Below, piece after piece: positions 8,089-16,458 of a stretch of DNA of 64,000 nt (positions are counted from its first letter, which is position 1; each line of letters begins with the position of its first letter). Location: NCBI RefSeq assembly GCF_025311495.1, contig NZ_CP104398.1, positions 1,302,001 to 1,366,000 on the forward strand, read 5' to 3'. The stretch comes from Limosilactobacillus oris. Lineage in GTDB: Bacteria; Bacillota; Bacilli; Lactobacillales; Lactobacillaceae. The notes under the pieces were generated by a model that was not told where the DNA came from, ran no database searches, and was given only the letters and a program-made list of their open reading frames with translations. A program made the translations under genes and the position numbers.

Positions 8089-9142
8089 CTTGCCGCTCCC
8101 TTTCCGCAATTCGGACGTTGTTTCCTAAAAGTTCTAGCTGCTGGTCTTGAAACCGCCACGTTTCTGGTGGCGCAAAGACCGGCACCCCTTCCTGGCCAAG
8201 CATGACCGGGCTAAGATAGGTCAGGACCTCCTCCACCAGTCCAGCCCGGGCGAAGGCGGCGTGAATCGTCGGTCCACCCTCGACATATAATGATTGAACG
8301 CCTTCTTCGGCCAGCACTTGAACGACCGCCGGTACCGAACAGTCCGGTAACACAAAGACCCGTGCCCGCGGACCGAGGCGGTCGGGCAAGGATTCCCTTT
8401 CCGTGAACACCCAGGTGGGTGCCAGGCCGTCCTGAAAAAGTTGACGGTCAGAATAGTCCGCCAACCGACCCCGGCGATCCAGCACTACCCGGATCGGCAG
8501 ATGGTCAAGCTGGGTGGTCGGCAGCAGGGTTGGATCGTCCACAATCGCCGTCGTGCTCCCGATGACAATTCCCTGAAAACCGGCCCGTTCTTGGTGGACC
8601 CGCCGGTAAACCGCCTGGTTGGTGATTGCCGTCCGTTGCCCAGGCCCGGCGCTAACCCGACCATCGAGACTTACCGCCTGTTTGAGGGTCACCCAGGGAC
8701 GGTGGTGACGGTAAAAGAAGTTGTAGTGCGGGTTAACCTGTGCTGCCTGCTGAGCACCGACCCCGGTTACCACTTCAACCCCGTGCTGGCGCAGGGCGGC
8801 AACCCCTTTACCAGTGACTAAGGCGTGGGGATCGAGCTGGGCGACAACTACCCGCTGGATCCCAGAGTCAATAATCAGCTGGGTACAGGGCGGCTGTTTG
8901 CCGTAGTGGTTGCAGGGTTCTAGGGTCACATAGAGGGTCGCTCCGGCAGCCTGCCCCGGGGCAAGTTGGCTGAGGGCATCCCGCTCCGCATGGGGACCGC
9001 CATAGGGCTGGGTATGCCCCGTTGCCAGCACGTGACCGTTTTTGACCACCACGGCCCCGACCTGAGGATTCCGCCAGGTTGCCACTCCGGCCTGCTTGGC
9101 CGCCGCGACCGCTAGTCCCATCAAATCTTCATCATTCATCAC
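8081..9142 (-). CDS. ribD: Diaminohydroxyphosphoribosylaminopyrimidine deaminase / 5-amino-6-uracil reductase
   Basis: A bifunctional enzyme for the second and third steps of the GTP branch. The deaminase domain (about 1-145) has the zinc motif HAERDAL and PCNHYGKQPPC. The reductase domain (about 148-353) has RPWVTLKQAVSLDGRVS, IVIGSTTAIVDDP and YVEGGPTIHAAF. The length of 353 is typical. It is the first gene of the operon, immediately behind the FMN riboswitch and two hairpins, and is probably regulated by FMN through them. Confidence 0.95.
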   Translation of the reverse strand: MMNDEDLMGLAVAAAKQAGVATWRNPQVGAVVVKNGHVLATGHTQPYGGPHAERDALSQLAPGQAAGATLYVTLEPCNHYGKQPPCTQLIIDSGIQRVVVAQLDPHALVTGKGVAALRQHGVEVVTGVGAQQAAQVNPHYNFFYRHHRPWVTLKQAVSLDGRVSAGPGQRTAITNQAVYRRVHQERAGFQGIVIGSTTAIVDDPTLLPTTQLDHLPIRVVLDRRGRLADYSDRQLFQDGLAPTWVFTERESLPDRLGPRARVFVLPDCSVPAVVQVLAEEGVQSLYVEGGPTIHAAFARAGLVEEVLTYLSPVMLGQEGVPVFAPPETWRFQDQQLELLGNNVRIAERERQDV

Positions 9143-9156
9143 GTCACCTTCCCATC

Positions 9157-9190
9157 AAAAAAAACGTCCTGCGACTTCTCACGGGGCGTT
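9157..9190 (-). terminator. Leader hairpin immediately upstream of ribD
   Basis: On the minus strand aacgcccc and aggacgtt pair (with G-U pairs) ahead of an eight-T run that ends just before the ribD Shine-Dalgarno. It would serve as an attenuator terminator or sequester the start region. Confidence 0.55.
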
Positions 9191-9237
9191 TTCTGCTGGT
9201 TTGCACTAGGTTGGTTCCCTGGTTTAAAAAATTAAAA

Positions 9238-9263
9238 CCCGGATAACATGCGTGCTATCCGGG
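9238..9263 (-). terminator. Riboswitch expression-platform terminator
   Basis: A perfect stem cccggata/tatccggg followed on the minus strand by a T-rich tract (9224-9237). It lies between the FMN aptamer and ribD. Confidence 0.75.
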
Positions 9264-9296
9264 GCCATCTTTAAACTGGTAGTGTGTACAGCGTTT

Positions 9297-9433
9297 TCTT
9301 CTCCCATCCAGACTATACTGTCGGTACCAGACTCGCACTGGTTCAGCCACTAACCACTGTTGGCTAGCAGGTCACGGACTTCAAGTTGCCTTGTCACCGT
9401 CGGTTGGGAATTTCACCCGGCCCCGAAGAAAAT
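9297..9433 (-). ncRNA. FMN riboswitch (RFN element)
   Basis: On the minus strand the leader contains the conserved FMN aptamer blocks: cttcggggccgggtgaaatt, cccaaccg-acggt, ccagtgcgagtctggtacc, and the closing ggatgggagaaga. It precedes the riboflavin operon and two terminator-like hairpins, so FMN binding should stop transcription of ribDEBAH. Confidence 0.95.
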
Positions 9434-9514
9434 TGCGTTTGAATTTATCTTTAGTGTAAACTTGCACTTTCTGTTTGTAAAGCGTTTTTTTGCTGGATAC
9501 CTATCCACCCAAAT

Positions 9515-9543
9515 AAAAAGAGGCCTCCTCAACGGAAGACCTT
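9515..9543 (-). terminator. Terminator downstream of tRNA-Ser
   Basis: The hairpin aaggtcttcc/ggaggcctc is followed by a T run on the minus strand, just past the tRNA 3' end. Confidence 0.5.
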
Positions 9544-9550
9544 CACACAA

Positions 9551-9638
9551 CGGAGAATGAGAGATTCGAACTCTCGCGCCGTTTGCACGACCTACACCCT
9601 TAGCAGGGGCGCCTCTTCAGCCACTTGAGTAATTCTCC
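9551..9638 (-). tRNA. tRNA-Ser (GCU)
   Basis: An 88-nt class II tRNA read on the minus strand. The acceptor GGAGAAT pairs with ATTCTCC with discriminator G. The anticodon loop CTGCTAA gives GCU. A long variable arm (TGTAGGTCGTGCAAACGGCG region) and the T loop TTCGAAT are present. CCA is not encoded. Confidence 0.95.
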
Positions 9639-9682
9639 AAAAATTCATTGCTGGGCTAACCCAATAATCTCATTATAACATA

Positions 9683-10084
9683 TTACTCATTTCGTGGGTG
9701 AAGACCAGGCTCACTAATACAGCCATACGAATATCCAATCGTCACCTGGGGGTTGTTTTCTTTAACCAGCTGCTCTCCCGTTAGCGACAGCTTCACCATC
9801 AATTCACGGATCTGTTTGCCGACCGGGGTGAGAGCATACTGTGTCTGGGGCGGCATCGTTGGGATAATCGTCCGGCTCACTATTCCAGCCGCAATCAGCA
9901 CTTTTAGTTGCTGCGACAGCACCTTTTTGGTGACTTGGTCGTGATTTTCAAGGTTAACGTTGCGCAATAGTTTACCAAAATGTTGATCTTGCTTGCCCAG
10001 TTGGCAAATAATGGAAGTCTTATACTTTCCCTTCACCAGATCAATCAAGTAGTCAATCCCTAGCAAATATGTATTTCGCGCCAT
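9683..10084 (-). CDS. HxlR/MarR-like winged-helix transcriptional regulator
   Basis: A 133-residue protein with the HxlR layout: LGIDYLIDLVKGKYKTSIICQL near the N-terminus, a recognition region (DQVTKKVLSQQLKVLIAAGI) and a wing ending in the typical YALTPVGKQIRELM. Such proteins are small dimeric DNA binders, often auto-regulated and often acting on a divergent neighbour gene. Here the divergent neighbour is the broken alcohol dehydrogenase at 10222, with a shared 137-bp intergenic region. The usual HxlR Cys near the N-terminus is not in its standard place, so the inducing signal cannot be inferred. Confidence 0.75.
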   Translation of the reverse strand: MARNTYLLGIDYLIDLVKGKYKTSIICQLGKQDQHFGKLLRNVNLENHDQVTKKVLSQQLKVLIAAGIVSRTIIPTMPPQTQYALTPVGKQIRELMVKLSLTGEQLVKENNPQVTIGYSYGCISEPGLHPRNE

Positions 10085-10221
10085 TTTGAACCCCTCCCTA
10101 GTTACCTTTTTGATACCAGATTACAATAAAGTGCCTTCTTTTAGCAACTCGTGAACTATTTTTCAATATGAACTGAATTAAGGGTGTCATGATATTAAAT
10201 CAACACTACGGAGGTGTAATT

Positions 10222-11332
10222 ATGAAAGTCACAGCAGCAGTTGTTAAGGACGTCGGTGCGCCATTTACCATTGAGGACAACATTGAATTACACGAGGTCG
10301 GCCCAACCGACTTACAAGTTCACATCGTTGCCAGCGGACTTTGTCACTCTGACGAAGCAATCCGGGTCGGCGAAGCATCAGTTGGTTACCCAGCGATTCT
10401 CGGACACGAGGGCTCCGAGATCGTTGAGAAAGTTGGCGCCAACATTACCGACTTCCACGTTATTTTATCATACTGGACTGATGGAACCTGTGATAAGTGT
10501 TCCACGGGTCACGCCGGCCAATGTCGCAACTACACCGAGGGGCGACTTAATGGGAGTACGGCCAGACGGTGACTACAATTTCAGCAAGGATGGCCAGCAC
10601 ATTTCAAATATGCTCAACCAGTCCTCATTTGCAACTACCACGGTCGTTGAACAACGGAACGCCGTTAAGATCGACAAGGACCTTGACCTGCGGAAATTTG
10701 GCCCGCTCGGTTGCGGCTACGTTACCGGTTCTGGGACCGTCTTAAACGCCCTTCAGCCACGGCCAGGGCAAACTATCGCCGTCTTTGGGACTGGTGCCGT
10801 TGGCCTTGCTGCAATGATGGCCGCCAAGATTTCGGGTTATACCAAGATCATTGCGGTGGACCGGAACGATAACCGACTGGAACTTGCCAAAGAGCTGGGC
10901 GCGACCCACACCATTAACACTAACGATGCGGAGCCGGTTCAAGCAATTAGAGATTTGACAAACGGCTATGGCGGCGACTTCTCAATCGACACCACTGGAG
11001 CACCGGTGATCACTAAGGCTGCGATTGACGCCTTGACCATCGGGGGAACCTGTGCCGGAATCGCCGTTACTTCCAACTCCGTCAACATCAGTGAATGGGG
11101 TGACCTCAGCGCCTTTGACAAGAATTTCATCGGGGTTTTGATGGGTGATTCAGTACCACAGCTTGACATTCCACGGCTGATGGAATTTTACAAGCTGGGC
11201 TGGTTCCCGTTCGACAAGACTGAAAAGTTCTATGACTTTGATCAGATTAACGAAGCCAACGAAGATTCTAAGTCCGGCAAGGTTATCAAGCCTGTTTTAA
11301 TTATCGATAAGGATTACCAACCAGGCGAATAA
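10222..11332 (+). pseudogene. Zinc-dependent alcohol dehydrogenase, frameshifted
   Basis: The translation closely follows the intact paralogue at 55389. Three lesions are visible. About four codons are missing (DFHVILS instead of DFKPGDHVILS), which removes the GDH turn. The first structural-zinc Cys is not conserved (TDGTCDKC versus GCGNCINC). An extra base near 10543 (ggggCgac) shifts the frame, so the first frame stops at 10572. Downstream the second frame continues cleanly from GVRPDGDYNFSKDG through the NAD-binding GTGAVGLAAMMAAK to YQPGE at the normal terminus. The Shine-Dalgarno (GGAGGTG) and ATG at 10222 are good. Confidence 0.85.
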
Positions 11333-11350
11333 ATCTGTGCTAGATGAGCA

Positions 11351-11385
11351 AAGCCCTCTGCTACCGTGATAGCAGAGGGCTTTTT
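11351..11385 (+). terminator. Terminator after the adh pseudogene
   Basis: Perfect stem aagccctctgct/agcagagggctt with an eight-base loop and a T5 run. Confidence 0.85.
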
Positions 11386-11532
11386 GTGATGATTCGTTGT
11401 ACGCCGACTCATCAACAATTGCCTAACCGGGTATGCAGTATTGGCCAAGTCCCCGCCCCTGCAAAGCTCCGCCAAAGCCAGTATAATTTAATACTGTCGC
11501 ACAGCGTTTGAACACTGAAAGGAGCTCGCAAA

Positions 11533-11994
11533 ATGAAAGTTATTTTTGTCTGCCTCGGTAATATCTGCCGGTCACCGATGGCGGAGGCGATGTTTAAACA
11601 AATGGTTCGGAACGCTAACCTCCAGGACCAAATTACCGTTGACTCCGCGGGAACCAGCGACATTGCCGCAGGCCTCTCTGCTGACTCCCGAACGAAGAAA
11701 ATTCTGGATAAGTATAACATCCCTGATGACGGCATGATTGCCCGGCAGCTCAACGACCGGGACTACCAAGAAACCGACTACATCATCGTGATGGACCAGA
11801 TAAACATGGTCGACGCTAAGGACATGGCTCCGGCGGGACTCGCTGGCAAGGTGCACGGAATTTACGAGACAACCCCGAGCAAGCAGGGCAACTGGATCTC
11901 TGACCCGTGGATCACCCACCGCTTCCAGGAAACTTACGACAGTCTGAGTGAGGCCCTGCCAAACTGGTTAGAACGGATTAATAAGGAATTGTAA
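11533..11994 (+). CDS. Low-molecular-weight protein-tyrosine phosphatase
   Basis: A cytoplasmic phosphatase of 153 residues, the usual length. The P-loop FVCLGNICRSP has nucleophile Cys7 and Arg13. The general-acid loop is DPW near residue 121 (NWISDPWITH). Members remove phosphate from tyrosine kinases or other proteins, often those controlling exopolysaccharide, but no polysaccharide genes are nearby. The gene stands alone with its own Shine-Dalgarno (AAAGGAG) and a terminator behind it. Confidence 0.9.
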   Translation: MKVIFVCLGNICRSPMAEAMFKQMVRNANLQDQITVDSAGTSDIAAGLSADSRTKKILDKYNIPDDGMIARQLNDRDYQETDYIIVMDQINMVDAKDMAPAGLAGKVHGIYETTPSKQGNWISDPWITHRFQETYDSLSEALPNWLERINKEL

Positions 11995-12004
11995 TATTTT
12001 ATTT

Positions 12005-12029
12005 GGCTGGGATTGCTCCCGGCCTTTTT
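12005..12029 (+). terminator. Terminator after the tyrosine phosphatase gene
   Basis: Stem ggctggga/tcccggcc, loop ttgc, then a T5 run. Confidence 0.65.
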
Positions 12030-12112
12030 CATTTTCAAGTCTTAGGGCCAGCGGAATCCATCCCCAACGCGGTATAATAAACCTATCTTAGACAAAAGAA
12101 GGGAATAATCTT

Positions 12113-14647
12113 ATGGCAGAAAACACACGACTCTATGACCTTTTCCAGCCCGACCATTACGATGTCTACCTCGACATCAACCGGGCGAAAAAGACCATTG
12201 CGGGAAACACGACCATTAATGGTCACGCTAGCCAACCCGTAATCAAATTAAATCAAAAGTACCTCCACATCACCGCGGTCACAGTGGACCAGCAACCGGT
12301 ACCTTTTACCGTCAAAGACGATGAAGAAGCGGTCGAAATCACCCTTCCGGCAGCCGGCGACGTCAAACTAAGCGTCGACTACACGGCCTCATTGATCGAT
12401 ACCATGATGGGGATCTACCCATCCTACTACGAAGTCAACGGCGAACAGAAGCAGGTCATCGGCACCCAATTTGAAACTACCGCCGCTCGCCAGGCCTTCC
12501 CGTCCGTCGATGAACCCGCTGCTAAAGCGACCTTCAGCCTGGCAATCAAATTCGATGAACACCCTGGCGAAACGATCATTGCCAACATGCCGGAGAATCA
12601 CGTGGAAAACGGCGTTCACTACTTCGACGAAACCGTCCGAATGTCGACCTACCTGGTTGCCTTTGCCTTTGGTGAACTCCAAAGCAAGCTGACCACAACT
12701 AAGTCTGGTGTCCGGGTCGGCGTCTTTGCAACCAAGGCCCACCAGCCAAAGGAACTCGACTTTGCCTTAGACATTGCCAAGCGGGCAATCGAATTCTACG
12801 AGGACTTCTACCAAACCCCGTACCCGCTGCCGCACTCCTGGCAACTAGCCCTGCCCGACTTTTCGGCTGGGGCGATGGAGAACTGGGGGTTGGTAACCTA
12901 CCGGGAAGCCTACCTCCTGCTTGACCCCGACAACACCTCGCTTGACATGAAGCAGCTGGTCGCCACCGTCATCACCCACGAACTGGCCCACCAGTGGTTT
13001 GGTGACCTGGTTACGATGAAGTGGTGGGACGACCTCTGGCTCAACGAGAGCTTTGCCAACATGATGGAATACGTCGCCGTTGACGCCATTCACCCCGAAT
13101 GGAAGATTTGGGAACTATTCCAAACTTCTGAAGCCCCAATGGCTCTGCAACGAGACGCCACGGACGGTGTTCAACCAGTCCACGTCGATGTTAACAATCC
13201 GGCCGAGATCGACTCCATTTTCGACCCGGCAATCGTGTACGCTAAGGGATCGCGGATGCTAGTGATGATGCGGGCGCTCCTTGGTGATAAAGCACTGCGG
13301 GAAGGTTTGAAGAACTACTTCGCCGCCCACCAATACAATAATGCCGCCGGAAATGACCTCTGGCAAGCCCTTGGCGACGCTTCCGGCCTAAACATCGGCC
13401 AGATTATGCACTCCTGGCTTGAACAGCCCGGCTACCCTGTCGTCACGGCGACCGTAAATGACCAGGGGCAACTCGTACTTAGCCAACAACAATTCTTTAT
13501 CGGCGACGGTCAGGATACCGGCCGGACCTGGCAAATTCCGCTCAACAGCAACTACCCGGCCGCTCCACAGATCATGGTCGATCAAGAAGTTGTCCTAGGC
13601 GATTACCAAGACTTGCGGGAGACCGCCGGCGAACCATTCCGTCTCAATCTTGGCAACAACTCCCACTTTATCGTCAAGTACGATGACCAGCTCCTCCAAG
13701 ACATTCTGGACCACGCTGATCAGCTGGACGCCATCAGCCAGCGACAATTACTTCAGGATTTGCGCCTGCTTGCCGAGGGACAGCAAATCTCCTACGCCGC
13801 CCTGCTACCACTTCTGGCCCACTTTGCAGATTCCCAGTCCGCCATCGTCAACTCTGAACTCTACCACATCGCCAACAGCCTCAAGATGTTCGTAACGCCA
13901 GGCTCAGCAGAAGAAAAGCAGCTCAAACGCTTCTTTAACCTGCTCAGCCAGGGTCAGGTGGCCCGACTCGGCTGGCTACCAAAGGACGGCGAAAGCAACG
14001 ATGACCAGCTGACCCGGCCATACGTCCTCAACGCGGCCCTCTACGCCCACAACGAGGAAGCCATTAAAGCGGCCCACCAGATTTTCATCGACAATCAGGA
14101 CCAGCTCGTCAGCCTGTCCGCGGATGTGCGGGGCCTGATTCTGAAAAATGAGGTCCAGAACTTCGGTAGCCACGATCTCTTTGACCAGTTGCTGACCGCC
14201 TACCAGCAGACGACCGACCCAAGCTACAAGGCTGACCTGCGGATGGCAATCCCAACCACGACCGACCCAGAACTGATTAAGACGATCATCGGTCACTACA
14301 AGGACGCCAACGTCATCAAGCCGCAGGACCTCCGTGCCTGGTACCGTGGTGTTCTGGCGAACAACGCCGGTCAGGAAGCTGCTTGGTCGTGGCTCCGTGA
14401 AGACTGGCAGTGGCTAGAGGACACGGTCGGTGGTGACATGGAGTTTGCCAGCTTCATCACCGTTTCCGCTGGAATCTTCCACACCCCGGCCCGCCTCGCC
14501 GAATTCAAGGAATTCTTTGAACCGAAGATTGACACCCCTGGTCTGACCCGGGAAATCAAGATGGACATCCGGATCATCGAGAGCAAGGTCGCCCTGGTTG
14601 AAAAAGAACAAGCAGCAGTTAATGCCGCGGTTGCTAAGGCAATTTAA
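12113..14647 (+). CDS. pepN: Aminopeptidase N (lysyl aminopeptidase), M1 family
   Basis: A cytoplasmic zinc metallopeptidase that removes N-terminal residues from peptides, central to nitrogen supply in lactic acid bacteria. The 844 residues equal the lactobacillus family length. The exopeptidase motif GAMENWG is near residue 253. The zinc site HELAHQWFG starts at about residue 288, and the third ligand Glu lies in WLNESFAN about 20 residues later. The C-terminal half is the helical ERAP1-like domain. It is monocistronic, with Shine-Dalgarno AAGGGAA before the ATG and a strong terminator behind. Confidence 0.96.
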   Translation: MAENTRLYDLFQPDHYDVYLDINRAKKTIAGNTTINGHASQPVIKLNQKYLHITAVTVDQQPVPFTVKDDEEAVEITLPAAGDVKLSVDYTASLIDTMMGIYPSYYEVNGEQKQVIGTQFETTAARQAFPSVDEPAAKATFSLAIKFDEHPGETIIANMPENHVENGVHYFDETVRMSTYLVAFAFGELQSKLTTTKSGVRVGVFATKAHQPKELDFALDIAKRAIEFYEDFYQTPYPLPHSWQLALPDFSAGAMENWGLVTYREAYLLLDPDNTSLDMKQLVATVITHELAHQWFGDLVTMKWWDDLWLNESFANMMEYVAVDAIHPEWKIWELFQTSEAPMALQRDATDGVQPVHVDVNNPAEIDSIFDPAIVYAKGSRMLVMMRALLGDKALREGLKNYFAAHQYNNAAGNDLWQALGDASGLNIGQIMHSWLEQPGYPVVTATVNDQGQLVLSQQQFFIGDGQDTGRTWQIPLNSNYPAAPQIMVDQEVVLGDYQDLRETAGEPFRLNLGNNSHFIVKYDDQLLQDILDHADQLDAISQRQLLQDLRLLAEGQQISYAALLPLLAHFADSQSAIVNSELYHIANSLKMFVTPGSAEEKQLKRFFNLLSQGQVARLGWLPKDGESNDDQLTRPYVLNAALYAHNEEAIKAAHQIFIDNQDQLVSLSADVRGLILKNEVQNFGSHDLFDQLLTAYQQTTDPSYKADLRMAIPTTTDPELIKTIIGHYKDANVIKPQDLRAWYRGVLANNAGQEAAWSWLREDWQWLEDTVGGDMEFASFITVSAGIFHTPARLAEFKEFFEPKIDTPGLTREIKMDIRIIESKVALVEKEQAAVNAAVAKAI

Positions 14648-14670
14648 GCAAATTACTGCTTATAAAATTA

Positions 14671-14715
14671 AATGAAGCGTTCAATGCTTAAAATAGAACA
14701 TTGGACGCTTCATTT
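14671..14715. terminator. Bidirectional terminator between pepN and the amidase gene
   Basis: Stem aatgaagcgttcaatg/cattggacgcttcatt with A and T flanks on both sides, between convergent genes. Confidence 0.8.
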
Positions 14716-14720
14716 TTCAT

Positions 14721-15494
14721 TTATCCTGCTAAGTCATCAACTAATTCCTGCTTGGTTACCCCAAAACGCGCGAGGTATTCATAGGGATCCTGGTGGTCGC
14801 CCCAGATATGCTGACTAACCCAGCGGTGACTCTTGATCCCCTTGGCGCCAGCACCGCCCTGGTCGAGGGTCAGCGGGATGTTATACTTACCGGCCATATC
14901 CCGCGCTAGGGCAACGTAAGCCTGGTAGTCCCGGCGAAAGGTTGCCGCATTGCTGGTTTGACCGAGTTCAATTTGGACCGGGGCGTTCTGGTTGACCGTC
15001 GTTCCAGCACCCCAGGAAACGGTCCCCGGCTCTTTCATCAGGTAGACGGTGCCGCCATTTCCGACAATAAAGTTCGTGTAGGCCTGGTTACTGTTCGCGG
15101 TCCGCTGCATAAAACTAGCTGCCTGCTGGCCGGTCGCCCGGCTGCCAACGTCATGTAAAATGATATACTTTGGCGTTGCCCGCTGGTTGCTGCCCTGACT
15201 GCTTGTCAACTCGTATTGCCGACTGACCTGGTAAGGCAAAATTTGCCGCCCGTCCGCCCGGAAGTGGTACTGGACGCCGTTAATTTTCTGGCTACCGGTT
15301 ACCTTGCGACCGCCCCGTACGTATACCCAGTCAGTGCCGTCGTAGTACCATCCCCGACGCCAGAAAAAATGATGGTTAAGTGTGCCTGGATTAACATAAT
15401 GAACCTGCTGATCGAATTGGGTCGTGATAAGCAGCACGCCGAGGGCCACGGCCGTTACGACTGCAAGCAGTCTTGCCCGTTTTTTCTGCATCAT
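14721..15494 (-). CDS. Secreted N-acetylmuramoyl-L-alanine amidase (amidase_2)
   Basis: A 257-residue exported peptidoglycan hydrolase. Residues 1-30 are a signal peptide or anchor (KKRARLLAVVTAVALGVLLI). Residues about 45-85 form a cell-wall-binding-like repeat (GWYYDGTDWVYVRGGRK, then GVQYHFRADGRQ). The amidase_2 domain spans about 105-245, with zinc-ligand candidates in IILHDVGS and IKSHRWVSQHIWGDHQDPYEY. It cleaves the bond between MurNAc and L-Ala of the stem peptide. It stands alone; the region upstream is shared with the folT leader promoter. Confidence 0.85.
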   Translation of the reverse strand: MMQKKRARLLAVVTAVALGVLLITTQFDQQVHYVNPGTLNHHFFWRRGWYYDGTDWVYVRGGRKVTGSQKINGVQYHFRADGRQILPYQVSRQYELTSSQGSNQRATPKYIILHDVGSRATGQQAASFMQRTANSNQAYTNFIVGNGGTVYLMKEPGTVSWGAGTTVNQNAPVQIELGQTSNAATFRRDYQAYVALARDMAGKYNIPLTLDQGGAGAKGIKSHRWVSQHIWGDHQDPYEYLARFGVTKQELVDDLAG

Positions 15495-15680
15495 ATTTTC
15501 CCCCTTCCTGATTTGCTCGTTGAGTTCAATTTCTCTATTCTATAACGTCGCCGTCCGTTTGTAATAACTTTGGCACTTCTTATCACTTTCTTTAAGCCAC
15601 GTGAATTTGTTCACAGTCTAAGGACGAACATTGTCATTAGGCTAATTGTTCAGGTTTAACGTTAAATCAAAACAAAACTA

Positions 15681-15709
15681 TTGCTTATTATCCGGGTTAA
15701 TCGTATACT
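15681..15709 (+). promoter_or_regulatory. Predicted promoter of the folT leader
   Basis: TTGCTT (15681-15686), a 17-bp spacer and TATACT (15704-15709). It would start transcription near 15716, giving a leader of about 150 nt before folT. Confidence 0.6.
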
Positions 15710-15715
15710 ACCGAT

Positions 15716-15840
15716 TGTTGGGGTAGGAACTCCAGAGTTATTGTCCAGCGGAACGGAATGTGAACGCTGGAAGGAGGCCGCTTGGCTGCTTTGGTTTTCC
15801 GCATTCACCACGGACAAACGTCGATGGTTCCCTAACAAAA
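15716..15840 (+). ncRNA. Structured folT leader, candidate tetrahydrofolate riboswitch
   Basis: The leader closes on itself. ttgtt/aacaa and ggaac (15727-15731)/gttcc (15827-15831) form an outer stem. Inside, gcggaa pairs with ttccgc, and gaatg/gtgaa have competing partners in cattc/ttcac. Position, size and target gene (a folate transporter) match THF riboswitches of Firmicutes, but I cannot confirm the consensus by eye. A covariance-model search would decide. Confidence 0.45.
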
Positions 15841-15864
15841 TAAAATTTTCTAGGGAGTGTATTG

Positions 15865-16419
15865 ATGATGTCAATCCTATCATTTTCAGGTCCCCGCCTT
15901 ACTACGCGGCATTTGACCCTGGCTGCCCTCCTGGTAGCCCTGAAAATTATCCTCGGTAAGTTATCAGTCGGTGATCCAGCTGTCCTCAAATTCAGCTTCG
16001 GCTTTATCGCGACGGCCCTGATCGGTTACTACCTTGGACCATGGATTGGCGGAATGGCAATGGTCGTTAACGATTTGATCAGTAACACCATTCTGAATAC
16101 CGGCAGTATGTTCTTCCCCGGTTTCACCTTTTCCGCCTTCGTTTCCGGCGTGATTGCTGGTCTCTTTCTCTACCAGCAAAAGGTTACCTGGCAGCGCGTC
16201 TTTATCTACGAATTCGTCCAGATCCTGGTAACCAACGTTTTCTTCACGACGCTGTGGGTCTACCTGATGAGCCTCAGCTCGTCCAGCACCGGTCGGACAT
16301 TTACCGCCCTGCTGGCCATCCGGGTGCCCAAGGAAGTTATTTCTTGGCCGCTGGAAGCCATCCTGGTGCTGATTATTCTGCGGCAGTTGTCCCGCTTAAA
16401 TCTACATTTAGACCGTTAA
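15865..16419 (+). CDS. folT: ECF transporter S component for folate (FolT family)
   Basis: A membrane substrate-binding subunit that works with the shared ECF energising module (EcfA, EcfA', EcfT), which is not in this window. The protein has about 184 residues and six predicted helices. The start LTTRHLTLAALLVALKIILG resembles the conserved N-terminal helix used to dock the ECF module, and FMIATALIGYYLGP-like and GFTFSAFVSGVIAGLF segments follow. Folate specificity is inferred from FolT-like sequence (the KFSFGFIATALIGYYLGPWI segment) and from the riboswitch-like leader. The start may be the ATG at 15865 or TTG at 15862; both follow AGGGAGTG. Confidence 0.78.
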   Translation: MMSILSFSGPRLTTRHLTLAALLVALKIILGKLSVGDPAVLKFSFGFIATALIGYYLGPWIGGMAMVVNDLISNTILNTGSMFFPGFTFSAFVSGVIAGLFLYQQKVTWQRVFIYEFVQILVTNVFFTTLWVYLMSLSSSSTGRTFTALLAIRVPKEVISWPLEAILVLIILRQLSRLNLHLDR

Positions 16420-16422
16420 TAA

Positions 16423-16458
16423 AAAGGAGTTGTAGCAAGTTTTTGCCGCAACTCCTTT
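16423..16458. terminator. Bidirectional terminator between folT and the pentapeptide gene
   Basis: Stem aaaggagttg/caactccttt between convergent genes; it slightly overlaps the stop of the minus-strand gene. Confidence 0.75.

Noticed and set aside
5874-9143. Several long plus-strand frames across the rib operon
   Set aside because: They mirror the GC-rich rib genes on the other strand, lack Shine-Dalgarno sites and give no family-like sequence.
10241-10560. Early part of a plus-strand frame overlapping the first half of the broken adh gene
   Set aside because: Only the part after the frameshift is true adh sequence; the upstream codons are a shadow of the correct frame.
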